11,662 nucleotides of DNA from an uncultured Bacilli bacterium (GCA_944363865.1 CALVVN010000065.1:1-11662), one strand, 5' to 3'. Shown: positions 1 through 6,361, numbered from the stretch's first letter. The notes: a model not told the origin generated them from the letters alone. Numbers and translations are program-made.

Positions 1-243
1 TGTAGTTGCAAATATTGATTTAGATTTTGCTGTGAATGATGTATTACAGTTTTTACATCTATATCTTTGCATATTATCATATGTTCCTAATTTTACTATT
101 TGATGTGAGTTACATTTATAGCATTCATATACATCCTCTTCCGGATTTTCTATTTCTTCATTTACTACAAATTTTAAATACTCCATTAATTGAAATTTTT
201 CTTCCTTTGCTAAATTTGCTATTAATTCTTTTATATCCTTCAT
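1..243 (-). CDS. IS1595/ISXO2-type transposase, N-terminal part (cut by window edge)
   Basis: This is the first 81 codons of a minus-strand gene that continues past base 1. It starts at ATG 241-243, preceded by a GGTGAG ribosome binding site. After an N-terminal helical stretch of about 40 residues it has a zinc ribbon made of two CxxC pairs (Cys41/Cys44 and Cys63/Cys66), with the phrases HQIVKLGTYDNMQRYRC and NTSFTAKSKSIFATT. A zinc ribbon with an R-Y-x-C-K-x-C turn followed by a short F-T segment is typical of the N-terminus of IS1595 (ISXO2-like) transposases, which move DNA with a DDE nuclease domain that would lie to the left. The catalytic domain and inverted repeats are outside or not identifiable, so the gene may be intact or broken. 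Other zinc-ribbon transposases (for example IS1/InsA-like) are less likely alternatives. Confidence 0.72.
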   Translation of the reverse strand, partial: MKDIKELIANLAKEEKFQLMEYLKFVVNEEIENPEEDVYECYKCNSHQIVKLGTYDNMQRYRCKNCNTSFTAKSKSIFATT

Positions 244-260
244 ATACTCACCATCTTATT

Positions 261-266
261 ATTATA
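261..266 (-). promoter_or_regulatory. Possible -10 box of the left-edge transposase
   Basis: TATAAT on the minus strand, 17 bp upstream of the transposase ATG. No good -35 hexamer sits 16-18 bp further upstream, so this is a weak assignment in AT-rich DNA. Confidence 0.35.
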
Positions 267-327
267 AGAATACAACATTTTGACTTTTTAATCAATGTGG
301 TCTAACATAGATATTAAATAATGTCTT

Positions 328-1089
328 TTATAGTGCTTTATGATTAAAATATAATTTTAAATACTCTTTTTCATTCAGTATTTTATTATTATAATATATT
401 TCAAAGGTTTTATCTCTCTTAATATTTTTAATGTTTTTTATAAATATACTTTTTTTAAACGTTGTTTTATCTAAATATCTTTCCAATAACATCTTGTTGA
501 AATAATAGTTATAGTTTGTAATTTCTAAATACATTTCTTTTAATATAAATATGAGAACTAAAATTGATAAATATATGTTAAATATTTTAAAAATAAGTGG
601 TAATGTAAGTATACTTACGATGATGGAAATTGTAAATGAAGTTTTATAAGGTAAAAACTTATTTAATAATAGATTTACTAGTTTTCCGCCATCTAAGCTA
701 GTTAAAGGAAGTAAATTAAACGCTAGAAGAATTTTATTAATATTCATAAATTCTACATATGTACTATAATTTATATATAGTTTTAAATTATATATTATGT
801 ATATTAGAATTAATTGAAAAATAGGGCCACCTATTAGTATAAATATTTCTTTATTTATATTTGTGTTTAATAATGTGTTATACTTTGTTATTCCACCAAA
901 ACAATAGATTTTTATTTCACTTGCGTTTATTTTTAAAAGCGATGCAAATAGCAAGTGCCCTAGTTCATGAAATGTAATTATAAATAATAGTAAAAATGCT
1001 GTTTCAAATCTACCAGCAAGAAAAGATAGTAATAAAAATATATATGTAGTTACATGAACATCTACTTTATTAGATATAGTCTTCGTAAT
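328..1089 (-). CDS. spoIVFB: SpoIVFB, intramembrane metalloprotease (site-2 protease, M50)
   Basis: This is a membrane-embedded zinc protease that in Bacillus cleaves pro-SigmaK in the mother cell during sporulation. The zinc motif HELGH is at residues 41-45, a GGP motif at 87-89, and the second active-site motif NLLPLTSLDGG at 125-135 supplies the Asp (about 133). Four or more hydrophobic segments surround these. The N-terminal sequence KVDVHVTTYIF matches the KxHVHP-type start of the family. The open frame runs back to a TAA at 1090-1092 and contains no ATG or GTG. The first TTG (952-954) falls after HELGH and would remove the active site. The best start is ATT at 1087-1089, nine bases after a GGAG, giving 253 aa and a 20-bp overlap with spoIVFA, whose translation probably couples it. 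Residues beyond about 185 are Lys/Asn-rich and resemble the cytoplasmic CBS-like tail only loosely. Confidence 0.88.
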   Translation of the reverse strand: MTKTISNKVDVHVTTYIFLLLSFLAGRFETAFLLLFIITFHELGHLLFASLLKINASEIKIYCFGGITKYNTLLNTNINKEIFILIGGPIFQLILIYIIYNLKLYINYSTYVEFMNINKILLAFNLLPLTSLDGGKLVNLLLNKFLPYKTSFTISIIVSILTLPLIFKIFNIYLSILVLIFILKEMYLEITNYNYYFNKMLLERYLDKTTFKKSIFIKNIKNIKRDKTFEIYYNNKILNEKEYLKLYFNHKAL

Positions 1090-1642
1090 TTAAGTTTTCT
1101 CCATTTTTTTGAAATACTAAATAAAGTGTATTATTTGCGTTTCCAATTATATTACCCTTTTCTATATAGTCATATATTTTAACATTTATATTGCTTACAT
1201 TACCATACCAAGCGTCTATTCCATTACTTTGTTGCACTATTACGGTATTTCCGTAACCTTCCTTTTCGCCAATGAATACAACTATTCCACTTTCTAGCAA
1301 ATTAATGTTATAGTTTTCATCAACAGTTAATTTTACACCATCTTTATATTCTTCTTTTTCACTATATGTAAGTAGTTCATTATTACTTACTGGTTGTATT
1401 TCTTCTTCTGTGAAACTACCTATAAACTTATCGTATATTCCATTGATTTTGCTAAACTCAAAATTAGTCTCTAATAAATATTTTTTTATATACTCTCTAC
1501 TTGTCTCATTTAGTAAACTAATTACTATTATAGATATTACTAGAAAAAAACATATCATTGTTCTTTTTACTAATCCGCTTAAATATTTATTATTTGATAT
1601 AGTTTGTCCTTTTTTTTTATTTTTATATTCTTCTATAGTCAT
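1070..1642 (-). CDS. spoIVFA: SpoIVFA, SpoIVFB partner with degenerate M23 domain
   Basis: Single-pass membrane protein of 190 aa. In Bacillus SpoIVFA holds SpoIVFB and BofA in a complex and controls when pro-SigmaK is processed. A hydrophobic segment lies at about residues 28-45, followed by an extracytoplasmic linker and a C-terminal M23/LytM-like fold (about 118-190): GIVVFIGEKEGYGNTVIVQ, then NGIDAWYGN, then KIYDYIEKGNIIGNA. The LytM zinc ligands are absent (Gln, Asn and Phe stand where His is expected), as usual for SpoIVFA, so it is not an active endopeptidase. The start is set at ATG 1640-1642, five bases after AGGTGA; a GTG three codons upstream overlaps that ribosome binding site. 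It overlaps spoIVFB by 20 bp and follows radC by 38 bp. A generic non-catalytic M23 protein is the alternative, but position next to SpoIVFB settles it. Confidence 0.85.
   Translation of the reverse strand: MTIEEYKNKKKGQTISNNKYLSGLVKRTMICFFLVISIIVISLLNETSREYIKKYLLETNFEFSKINGIYDKFIGSFTEEEIQPVSNNELLTYSEKEEYKDGVKLTVDENYNINLLESGIVVFIGEKEGYGNTVIVQQSNGIDAWYGNVSNINVKIYDYIEKGNIIGNANNTLYLVFQKNGENLNYEDYI
1099..1102 (-). promoter_or_regulatory. Ribosome binding site that decides the AUU start of spoIVFB
   Basis: GGAG on the minus strand, inside the end of spoIVFA, nine bases upstream of ATT 1087-1089. It is the only purine-rich site well spaced to any start codon that keeps the HELGH motif. The ATA at 1075-1077 has only GAAG very close to it. 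Confidence 0.55.
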
Positions 1643-1680
1643 TTTTATCACCTAGAAAATTATATGATGCTTTTTATTTT

Positions 1681-2355
1681 TTATTTCTTTTTTTCTTCGT
1701 AAAAACTAAAATACTTTTCGTTACCAAATATAATGTGATCTAAAAAGTTAATACCCATTATTTTTGCAATGGTTTCTATTTGATTTGTAAGTTCAATATC
1801 AGGCTCACTAGGAATCGGATCTCCACTCGGGTGATTATGTATTATTATAAATGATGCCGCGCTTAGTAAAAATGCTTCTTTAAATATTTCTCTTGGATGT
1901 ACAGTAGCAAGATTTAATGTGCCTTTAAATAGTAGTTTATAATTTAATAAGTTTTGTTTTGTATCAAAATACAAAGCATAAAAGTTCTCTTGTTTCTCGT
2001 GTGCAATTAGACTTTTAAAGCTTTCATATATTTTACTTACATTATTATATTTATTTTGAATGAATGGTGTAGTTTCATAAACTCTTTTTCCTAATTCTAT
2101 AGCAGCGATTAGTTCAATACTTTTTACTAGACCCATCCCTTTAATAGATGACAAGTTATAAATGTTTGCATCTTTTAATTTTTTTATATCTTTAAATTCA
2201 CTCAATATATTTGTAGCAAGCATTTTTGATGAAGTATTTTTTGTTCCTGTTCTCAGTACAATTGCGATTAGTTCTTCATTTGTTAGTTTTTCTTTTCCAT
2301 AGTTTTTTAATCTTTCTCTAGGTTTTTCTGCAACTGCCATTTCTTTGATAATCAT
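1681..2355 (-). CDS. radC: RadC family JAB/MPN+ domain protein
   Basis: RadC (UPF0758) protein of 224 aa, normal length. The N-terminal half (about 1-90) has the signature KPRERLKNYG and a helix-hairpin-helix-like part around SSIKGMGLVKSIELIAAIELG (69-89). The C-terminal JAB/MPN+ domain carries the metal motif HNHPSGDP with His173, His175 and Asp186 in HxHx10D spacing, and Glu123 is the likely fourth residue. The fold belongs to JAMM metalloproteases or nucleases; the cellular role of RadC is not established despite its name. Start ATG is preceded by AGGTGG at four bases. It sits between spoIIB-like and spoIVFA genes exactly as radC sits in the Bacillus maf-radC-mre-min-spoIVF cluster, so it is probably part of one transcript with its neighbours. 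Confidence 0.95.
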   Translation of the reverse strand: MIIKEMAVAEKPRERLKNYGKEKLTNEELIAIVLRTGTKNTSSKMLATNILSEFKDIKKLKDANIYNLSSIKGMGLVKSIELIAAIELGKRVYETTPFIQNKYNNVSKIYESFKSLIAHEKQENFYALYFDTKQNLLNYKLLFKGTLNLATVHPREIFKEAFLLSAASFIIIHNHPSGDPIPSEPDIELTNQIETIAKIMGINFLDHIIFGNEKYFSFYEEKKK

Positions 2356-2399
2356 ATAACCACCTATATATATTATTATCTTTGCCTACTTAAAACTCT

Positions 2400-2819
2400 T
2401 TAAAATATTTCATTATATTTATTAAGTACTTTATTATTTATTTCTTCAATAGTATCTGAGTTATTTGTATAATTTAATAAATTATCATATTTTGTTAGAT
2501 AATCTAAAAACTCTTTATTTTCCATTTGTAATTCTTTAATATATACAGTCTCATAATTTTGACTTAATTTTTCTATATTATTATCATCTTTTGTAATTGC
2601 TATTATAATTTTAGTTGTACCTCCTTCTTCTAATATCACATAGTTTGGTAATGTCTTTGTCACTTTAACTACGTTTTCGTTATTTTTATAAGCACCTATT
2701 TGTAATAGGTAAACAGTTTCCGTGCTAGATATTTTTTCAGTTTCTTTTTTATATTTTAAAAAAATAATTGATGCAAATATAACACCTATAATAACTACTA
2801 CTAAGATTTTTTTCTTCAT
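2400..2819 (-). CDS. Membrane-anchored SPOR-domain protein, SpoIIB-like
   Basis: Protein of 139 aa with a short basic start (MKKK), one transmembrane segment at about 5-21, and an extracytoplasmic part beginning with VYLLQIGAYKNNENV (36-50), the opening strand and helix of a SPOR domain (about 36-96). SPOR domains bind denuded glycan strands of septal peptidoglycan. The C-terminal 40 residues are helical and have no recognised match. In Bacillus, spoIIB (a SPOR protein needed for normal engulfment) lies just upstream of maf-radC and the spoIVF genes, so gene order supports a SpoIIB role. It is shorter than Bacillus SpoIIB and lacks a long cytoplasmic domain, so another SPOR protein is possible. 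GGTGA lies eight bases before the ATG, and radC follows after 44 bp. Confidence 0.6.
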   Translation of the reverse strand: MKKKILVVVIIGVIFASIIFLKYKKETEKISSTETVYLLQIGAYKNNENVVKVTKTLPNYVILEEGGTTKIIIAITKDDNNIEKLSQNYETVYIKELQMENKEFLDYLTKYDNLLNYTNNSDTIEEINNKVLNKYNEIF

Positions 2820-2844
2820 AAATATTCACCAATATTATTTTAAA

Positions 2845-2869
2845 ATTATATTTATGATTTTTTTGTCAA
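2845..2869 (-). promoter_or_regulatory. Possible promoter of the spoIIB-radC-spoIVF operon
   Basis: Minus-strand TTGACA (2864-2869) and TATAAT (2845-2850) are both perfect hexamers, but only 13 bp separate them, too short for a normal SigA promoter. Either only one hexamer is used or another sigma factor reads the region. A sporulation sigma site could not be identified with confidence. Confidence 0.3.
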
Positions 2870-2901
2870 AAAAAAGAAAAGTTATCTATTTTTTAACTTT
2901 T
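2868..2901 (-). terminator. Rho-independent terminator of ylbL/sepM-like gene
   Basis: On the minus strand an 8-bp perfect stem AAAAGTTA/TAACTTTT (2894-2901 with 2877-2884) closes a nine-base loop and is followed by C and eight T (2868-2875). The stop codon of the upstream gene (2882-2884) lies inside the second arm. It separates the gene from the spoIIB operon. Confidence 0.7.
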
Positions 2902-3883
2902 CAATTACATCTTTAAACGTCGTTGCTTCTATTATTTCAATGTCATAACCGTTTTCTTCTTTTACTTTTAATGCTTCTTCGTAATTGTTTTTTGGTGCAA
3001 TAAATACATCTGCACCACTTTTAACCGCGCCTATTAACTTATATTTTACTCCAGATATTTCTCCTACTGTTCCATCTAATTCTATTGTCCCAGTACCAGA
3101 GATTACATCTCCTTTTGTTATATCTTCTTCTATTAAAGTGTTATATATTTGTAATGTGCTCATTAGTCCACCAGAAGCACCATTTTCATTATTTCTATAA
3201 TCAAAGGTTACTTTAGGATTTGTTGAAACATCTAAAATACTATGTAGATATAATCCAACTATTTTTTCTCCTTCACTTTCGTATATAACTCCGTAACTTT
3301 CAGTTTCTTTTTCATCTCTTAAAACCGTAAAATATACTTTTTCGCCTACTTCGTACTCAATTATTTTTTCTTTTAATTCATCTAAACTTGATACTTTAAA
3401 TCCATTGATGTGTGTAATAATGTCTCCTACTTTCAAATCCGTGGCAGCTTCATCAAATACGTAATACACTGCAATTTTTTCACTATTAATTTTATATTCA
3501 TATCCAGCTTCTTGAAATGCTATTATAAGTGAATTTTGATTTACACTTGCTAAATCTATTTGCCCTCTTTTAACTATGTCGTTATACTCTTCTTCACCAA
3601 TTCTCATTTCATCTATACTAACTATATCCCAATTAGGAATGATGTAAGAAAGTAATAATAAAGGTATAATTCCTTTCTTACCACCTACGTATGTTAGATT
3701 TATGTTTCCTTTCTCTTCATACCCTTCAACATCTAATCTATCGCTTAATTTTATTAGTCCTCCTGGAGTATATATCTCATAATCAAGTGGATATGTAAAC
3801 ATTGTAATTAGTACTATATATAATATTATTATTTTATAATTATTTTTTAAAAATTGTCTTGTTTTTTCATATATCTTTTTCAT
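2882..3883 (-). CDS. PDZ-Lon (S16) membrane serine protease, YlbL/SepM family
   Basis: Protein of 333 aa with an N-terminal cytoplasmic stretch, one transmembrane segment (about 17-32), the family phrase YEIYTPGGLIKLSDRL (35-50), a PDZ domain (about 140-200, with DLKVGDIITHINGFKV) and a C-terminal Lon-type proteolytic domain. The catalytic Ser237 is in GASGGLM, and Lys280 in GVKYKLIGAV lies 43 residues later, the Lon Ser-Lys spacing. Streptococcal SepM matures the competence peptide CSP; Bacillus YlbL acts in extracytoplasmic proteolysis linked to DNA damage recovery. The substrate here is unknown. Its divergent neighbour is ylbJ, and ylbJ-ylbL also lie close together in Bacillus. No Shine-Dalgarno precedes the ATG; an extended -10 lies so close that the mRNA should begin at or just before the start codon. 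Confidence 0.9.
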   Translation of the reverse strand: MKKIYEKTRQFLKNNYKIIILYIVLITMFTYPLDYEIYTPGGLIKLSDRLDVEGYEEKGNINLTYVGGKKGIIPLLLLSYIIPNWDIVSIDEMRIGEEEYNDIVKRGQIDLASVNQNSLIIAFQEAGYEYKINSEKIAVYYVFDEAATDLKVGDIITHINGFKVSSLDELKEKIIEYEVGEKVYFTVLRDEKETESYGVIYESEGEKIVGLYLHSILDVSTNPKVTFDYRNNENGASGGLMSTLQIYNTLIEEDITKGDVISGTGTIELDGTVGEISGVKYKLIGAVKSGADVFIAPKNNYEEALKVKEENGYDIEIIEATTFKDVIEKLKNR

Positions 3884-3890
3884 ATTTAAT

Positions 3891-3899
3891 ATTATAACA
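3891..3899 (-). promoter_or_regulatory. Extended -10 promoter of ylbL/sepM-like gene (leaderless)
   Basis: Minus strand TGTTATAAT, a perfect TGnTATAAT extended -10. Only seven bases lie between the box and the ATG at 3881-3883, so transcription should start at about the A of ATG. No recognisable -35 is needed with this element. It overlaps the intergenic gap shared with divergent ylbJ. Confidence 0.6.
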
Positions 3900-3900
3900 T

Positions 3901-3908
3901 AAAGGAGG
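3901..3908 (+). promoter_or_regulatory. Strong ribosome binding site of ylbJ
   Basis: AAAGGAGG, six bases before ATG 3915-3917. It fixes the ylbJ start and shows that ylbJ is transcribed from a promoter located inside the divergent gene. Confidence 0.8.
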
Positions 3909-3914
3909 CAAACT

Positions 3915-4832
3915 ATGACTTATAAAATAAAAAATATAATGTCTTTTTTATTTTTCTTTATTTTATTATTTTTGATAATTTGTAATTCTAGTGTTGTTTC
4001 CTCTTCTGTTATTGAAAGTGCAAATATATTTTTTTATAAAGTTTTCCCAAGTATTTTTCCGTTTTTTATACTTAGTGAATTTTTAATTAATTATAATTTT
4101 ACATATTATATTAATTTATTATTTAAAAATATTTTCTCTTTTTTATTTAAAATAAACTCTAATTCTTCATATATTATTATATTGTCTTTGTTTAATGGTC
4201 TACCTAGCAATGCAAAGTTTATTAATGACGCATATGAAGCTAAAGTTATTGATGAAAAAGAAGCAACTAAGCTAATGGCGTTTACTTTTTTTCCAAATCC
4301 TTTGTTTGTAATTAATACAGTTGGAGTCATTTTACTGAATTCTTTTTCAGTTGGTGTTAAAATATTACTTTCTATTTATTTATCTAACTTTATATTAGGA
4401 ATTTTAATAAGAAACATATACGTTTCTAAAAGTTCTGATAATATTATTATTAGAGATGCGGATTCTTTTTCTAACACTTTAAAGAGAAGTATTGATGGTG
4501 CTTTTAAAACTTGTTTAATTATTCTAGGTAGTATCACTATTTTTACTGTTTTATACAGGGTTATATCGTCTTTATTTGGTTTTGACATTTATTTTAACTC
4601 AATATTCATATCTTTTCTTGAAATGACTAGTGGAATTAATATTATTTCTAGTTTAGACTTATCATACAATATTAAGGCAATTCTTATCAGTGCTTGTTTA
4701 AGTTTTACTGGACTATGTATTTTATCTCAAGCAAAAAGTATGATAAACTTTAAAATTAATTTTAGGTTTATCATACTATGTAGGTTTATCGTGGTTTTAA
4801 TAAATATTTTTATCTTTAGATTAATAATCTAA
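3915..4832 (+). CDS. ylbJ: YlbJ, sporulation integral membrane protein
   Basis: Polytopic membrane protein of 305 aa with about eight hydrophobic segments and a Gate-type (nucleoside-recognition) fold. Diagnostic phrases are VFPSIFPFFILSEFL (43-57), LFNGLPSNAKFIND (92-105), FTFFPNPLFVINTVG (123-137) and SFTGLCILSQAKSM (263-276); the paired FPSxFPF and GxPSxAK motifs characterise the YlbJ/SpoVV family. In Bacillus YlbJ (SpoVV) is a mother-cell protein under SigmaE needed for heat-resistant spores, implicated in moving dipicolinic acid across the outer forespore membrane. It is the only complete plus-strand gene here, divergent from the PDZ-Lon protease and converging on the pilin-like operon, whose last gene it overlaps by 12 bp. 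No clear SigmaE promoter could be picked out upstream. Confidence 0.88.
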   Translation: MTYKIKNIMSFLFFFILLFLIICNSSVVSSSVIESANIFFYKVFPSIFPFFILSEFLINYNFTYYINLLFKNIFSFLFKINSNSSYIIILSLFNGLPSNAKFINDAYEAKVIDEKEATKLMAFTFFPNPLFVINTVGVILLNSFSVGVKILLSIYLSNFILGILIRNIYVSKSSDNIIIRDADSFSNTLKRSIDGAFKTCLIILGSITIFTVLYRVISSLFGFDIYFNSIFISFLEMTSGINIISSLDLSYNIKAILISACLSFTGLCILSQAKSMINFKINFRFIILCRFIVVLINIFIFRLII

Positions 4833-5279
4833 GATTTCTATTTTATAATCAGAATAGCCAACAACATCTATTGTTATTATTCTAAGTGTTCCATTTATAT
4901 AATTTAAATATTCTTCCACCTTTATATTATCATAACTACTTATTGGTAAAGTTCTATTTAATTCTATATTTTCTTCATTTTCATATTTAATTGTTCTTTT
5001 GTTATTAGTTAACGTAAGTGTTTTAGATACATCGTTATTGAATACAAAATCGCATCTAGTTGTAGTACAATTTAAACTTTTTATTCCACCATTATCTATG
5101 ATATCTCCGTTTATTTTTTTTGAAACAAATGCCTGGTTTAAAATCATATCAGTATCTTCATTAATATTAGTATCTTTTTCTTTTAAAACTACTAACAAGT
5201 TTAATGCAAATACCATTACTATTGATAATATTGCTACACTTATTATTAACTCAACTACAGTAAAACCTTTCTTTCTCAT
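4821..5279 (-). CDS. Type IV pilin-like (minor pseudopilin) protein, GFTVVE motif
   Basis: Protein of 152 aa starting MRKKGFTVVELIISVAIL: a short basic leader, a prepilin peptidase site between Gly5 and Phe6, the conserved Glu at mature position 5, and a single hydrophobic helix (about 7-31). This is the class III signal of type IV pilins, pseudopilins and ComG competence pilins. The globular part has a closely spaced Cys pair (71 and 76, CTTTRC) that could form a disulfide. It is the third gene of a minus-strand set with two other pilin-like genes; GAGG lies six bases before the ATG and the previous gene ends four bases upstream. The size and last position fit a minor pilin such as ComGF or GspJ, but no ATPase, platform protein or peptidase is in the window, so the system is unidentified. 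Confidence 0.8.
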   Translation of the reverse strand: MRKKGFTVVELIISVAILSIVMVFALNLLVVLKEKDTNINEDTDMILNQAFVSKKINGDIIDNGGIKSLNCTTTRCDFVFNNDVSKTLTLTNNKRTIKYENEENIELNRTLPISSYDNIKVEEYLNYINGTLRIITIDVVGYSDYKIEILDY

Positions 5280-5282
5280 TTT

Positions 5283-5726
5283 TTACCTCAATTCTAGTGA
5301 TGCATAATAATTCTCACTGTTTCTATTAAATCTAACAACAATAGATTTTTCATTTTTATTTATTGTTTTTAAATATTCTTTCATTGTATTTGGTATATCT
5401 ATATCTAAATCTAGTATGGTTTGAATGTTAGCATTTGTTAGCAGTACTTCGCTTATATTTAGCTCATTAAATATTTCTGTACAGTCACTATTCATATAGT
5501 TTTGACAACTGCTGCTGTCAATTATTGTATATGTATTTGATGGCGCATTAGTTAATATTTCGCTTATTATATTTACTTTATATATATCGTTAATATTATC
5601 ATATTTTTTTCTATTTTCTAGAGTATTTATTACGGATGAAAATGAACTATATAATCCAATCAATGATGCTGATAAAACAACTAATACTATTACTGTTTCT
5701 ATAAATATAAATCCTTTATTTTGCAT
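5283..5726 (-). CDS. Type IV pilin-like (minor pseudopilin) protein, GFIFIE motif
   Basis: Protein of 147 aa starting MQNKGFIFIETVIVLVVLSA. The leader is five residues, with predicted cleavage Gly5-Phe6, Glu at mature position 5 and a hydrophobic helix (about 7-29). The soluble part includes Cys74 and Cys82, again a close Cys pair. The ATG at 5724-5726 is chosen because it places the cleavage motif correctly and has GAGG nine bases upstream; a TTG eight codons earlier (5748-5750) would cover that ribosome binding site and lengthen the leader to 13 residues. It overlaps the upstream 51-aa gene by 11 bp, which suggests translational coupling. Likely a minor pilin of the ComGE/GspI kind; the identity is inferred from the N-terminus alone. 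Confidence 0.75.
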   Translation of the reverse strand: MQNKGFIFIETVIVLVVLSASLIGLYSSFSSVINTLENRKKYDNINDIYKVNIISEILTNAPSNTYTIIDSSSCQNYMNSDCTEIFNELNISEVLLTNANIQTILDLDIDIPNTMKEYLKTINKNEKSIVVRFNRNSENYYASLELR

Positions 5727-5871
5727 TGTATATTTCCTCTTTTGCTTCAATAATAATTTCTCTAATTAAATTGTTTTTTGTAATATATGAACTTAAAATT
5801 GTTGTCATTGTTAAAATAAATAGTATTAGAAATGTATAAATAACTGACATTGATATAATTCCTTTTTTCAT
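5716..5871 (-). CDS. 51-aa single-pass protein heading the pilin-like operon
   Basis: A small gene starting at ATG 5869-5871 behind a strong AGGAGG (5877-5882) and an extended -10. The product begins MKKGIISMSVIYTF, has one hydrophobic helix (about 5-27), then a hydrophilic helical tail of about 24 residues ending EAKEEIYNAK. The KKG followed by a hydrophobic stretch resembles a pilin leader, but the mature Glu5 is missing (Ser there), as in GspK/ComGG-type tip pilins. It is far shorter than those families, so it may be only a membrane-spanning pilin stub or an assembly partner. The 11-bp overlap with the next pilin-like gene and the good translation signals argue that it is real and not a chance frame. 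Confidence 0.7.
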   Translation of the reverse strand: MKKGIISMSVIYTFLILFILTMTTILSSYITKNNLIREIIIEAKEEIYNAK

Positions 5872-5888
5872 AAATGCCTCCTATTTTA

Positions 5889-5897
5889 ATTATAACA
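5889..5897 (-). promoter_or_regulatory. Extended -10 promoter of the pilin-like operon
   Basis: Minus strand TGTTATAAT, a perfect TGnTATAAT element. The predicted start is about base 5882, at the edge of the AGGAGG, giving a leader of about 11 nt. The palindrome TGCGCGCA (5898-5905) abuts the element just upstream, in the spacer position. Confidence 0.6.
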
Positions 5898-5919
5898 TGC
5901 GCGCAAAAAAAAAGAAATA

Positions 5920-6282
5920 TTATATCCATCTAGGTATATATATATTTCTAGTATAATTTTCTAAATACTCATCAAATATTTCTATTATGTTATTGACTAC
6001 AAACTCAGTAACATTTTCTATAGTTGATTTTACTTTTACATTTTTTAGTTTTGTCGCAAGTTCTTTTTTAAATCTAAAATCATTAAAATATTCATTTAAT
6101 ATTTTATCAAATCTAGATATCTTTTTTGCCTCGTCTTGTTTTCTTAAATCTACACTAAAAACGTATTCTTCATATATTTTAATAAGTTTTTCACTCATTC
6201 TATCTGTTTCTTCTATTGGTGTATTTACTATACTATAATAATTTGGACACAATTTTATTACTTCTTTTGTATCAGTCTTCAT
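5920..6282 (-). CDS. Conserved-looking hypothetical protein, 120 aa, unknown function
   Basis: I do not recognise this protein. It has 120 residues, no signal peptide and no transmembrane segment. It is mostly charged and predicted helical, with a Lys/Glu/Asp-rich middle (about 45-85) and an aromatic, basic tail ending YTRNIYIPRWI. One cysteine is near the N-terminus (Cys12, KLCPNYYSIVN). Its reality is supported by an AGGAGA ribosome binding site seven to eight bases before the ATG and a perfect consensus promoter just upstream. It is transcribed alone between rseP's terminator and the pilin-like operon; a run of nine T follows its stop by a few bases but without a convincing hairpin. No neighbour indicates a role. 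Confidence 0.8.
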   Translation of the reverse strand: MKTDTKEVIKLCPNYYSIVNTPIEETDRMSEKLIKIYEEYVFSVDLRKQDEAKKISRFDKILNEYFNDFRFKKELATKLKNVKVKSTIENVTEFVVNNIIEIFDEYLENYTRNIYIPRWI

Positions 6283-6301
6283 ATTACTCTCCTATGTTTA
6301 A

Positions 6302-6330
6302 ATTATAATGAGTTTTCATAATAATGTCAA
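6302..6330 (-). promoter_or_regulatory. Perfect SigA promoter (TTGACA-17-TATAAT) of the 120-aa gene
   Basis: On the minus strand TTGACA (6325-6330) and TATAAT (6302-6307) are separated by exactly 17 bp. The start would be near base 6295, giving a leader of about 13 nt ahead of the ATG at 6282 that includes the AGGAGA. It is the only promoter here with both hexamers perfect and ideal spacing. Confidence 0.85.
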
Positions 6331-6361
6331 ATCTTTTATTAATCTTTCTAAAAACATTAGG

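Noticed and set aside
36..305. 89-codon plus-strand open frame at the left edge
   Set aside because: It is the antisense of the zinc-ribbon transposase start and reads as Phe/Ile/Leu/His-rich noise.
328..954. Shorter SpoIVFB model starting at TTG 952-954
   Set aside because: It removes the HELGH zinc motif that the same open frame encodes directly upstream; no ribosome binding site supports it.
4106..4588. Minus-strand open frames opposite ylbJ
   Set aside because: They are shadows of ylbJ, without start signals or recognisable protein character.
5727..5750. TTG start eight codons upstream for the second pilin-like gene
   Set aside because: It would give an overlong leader and bury the GAGG that serves ATG 5724-5726.
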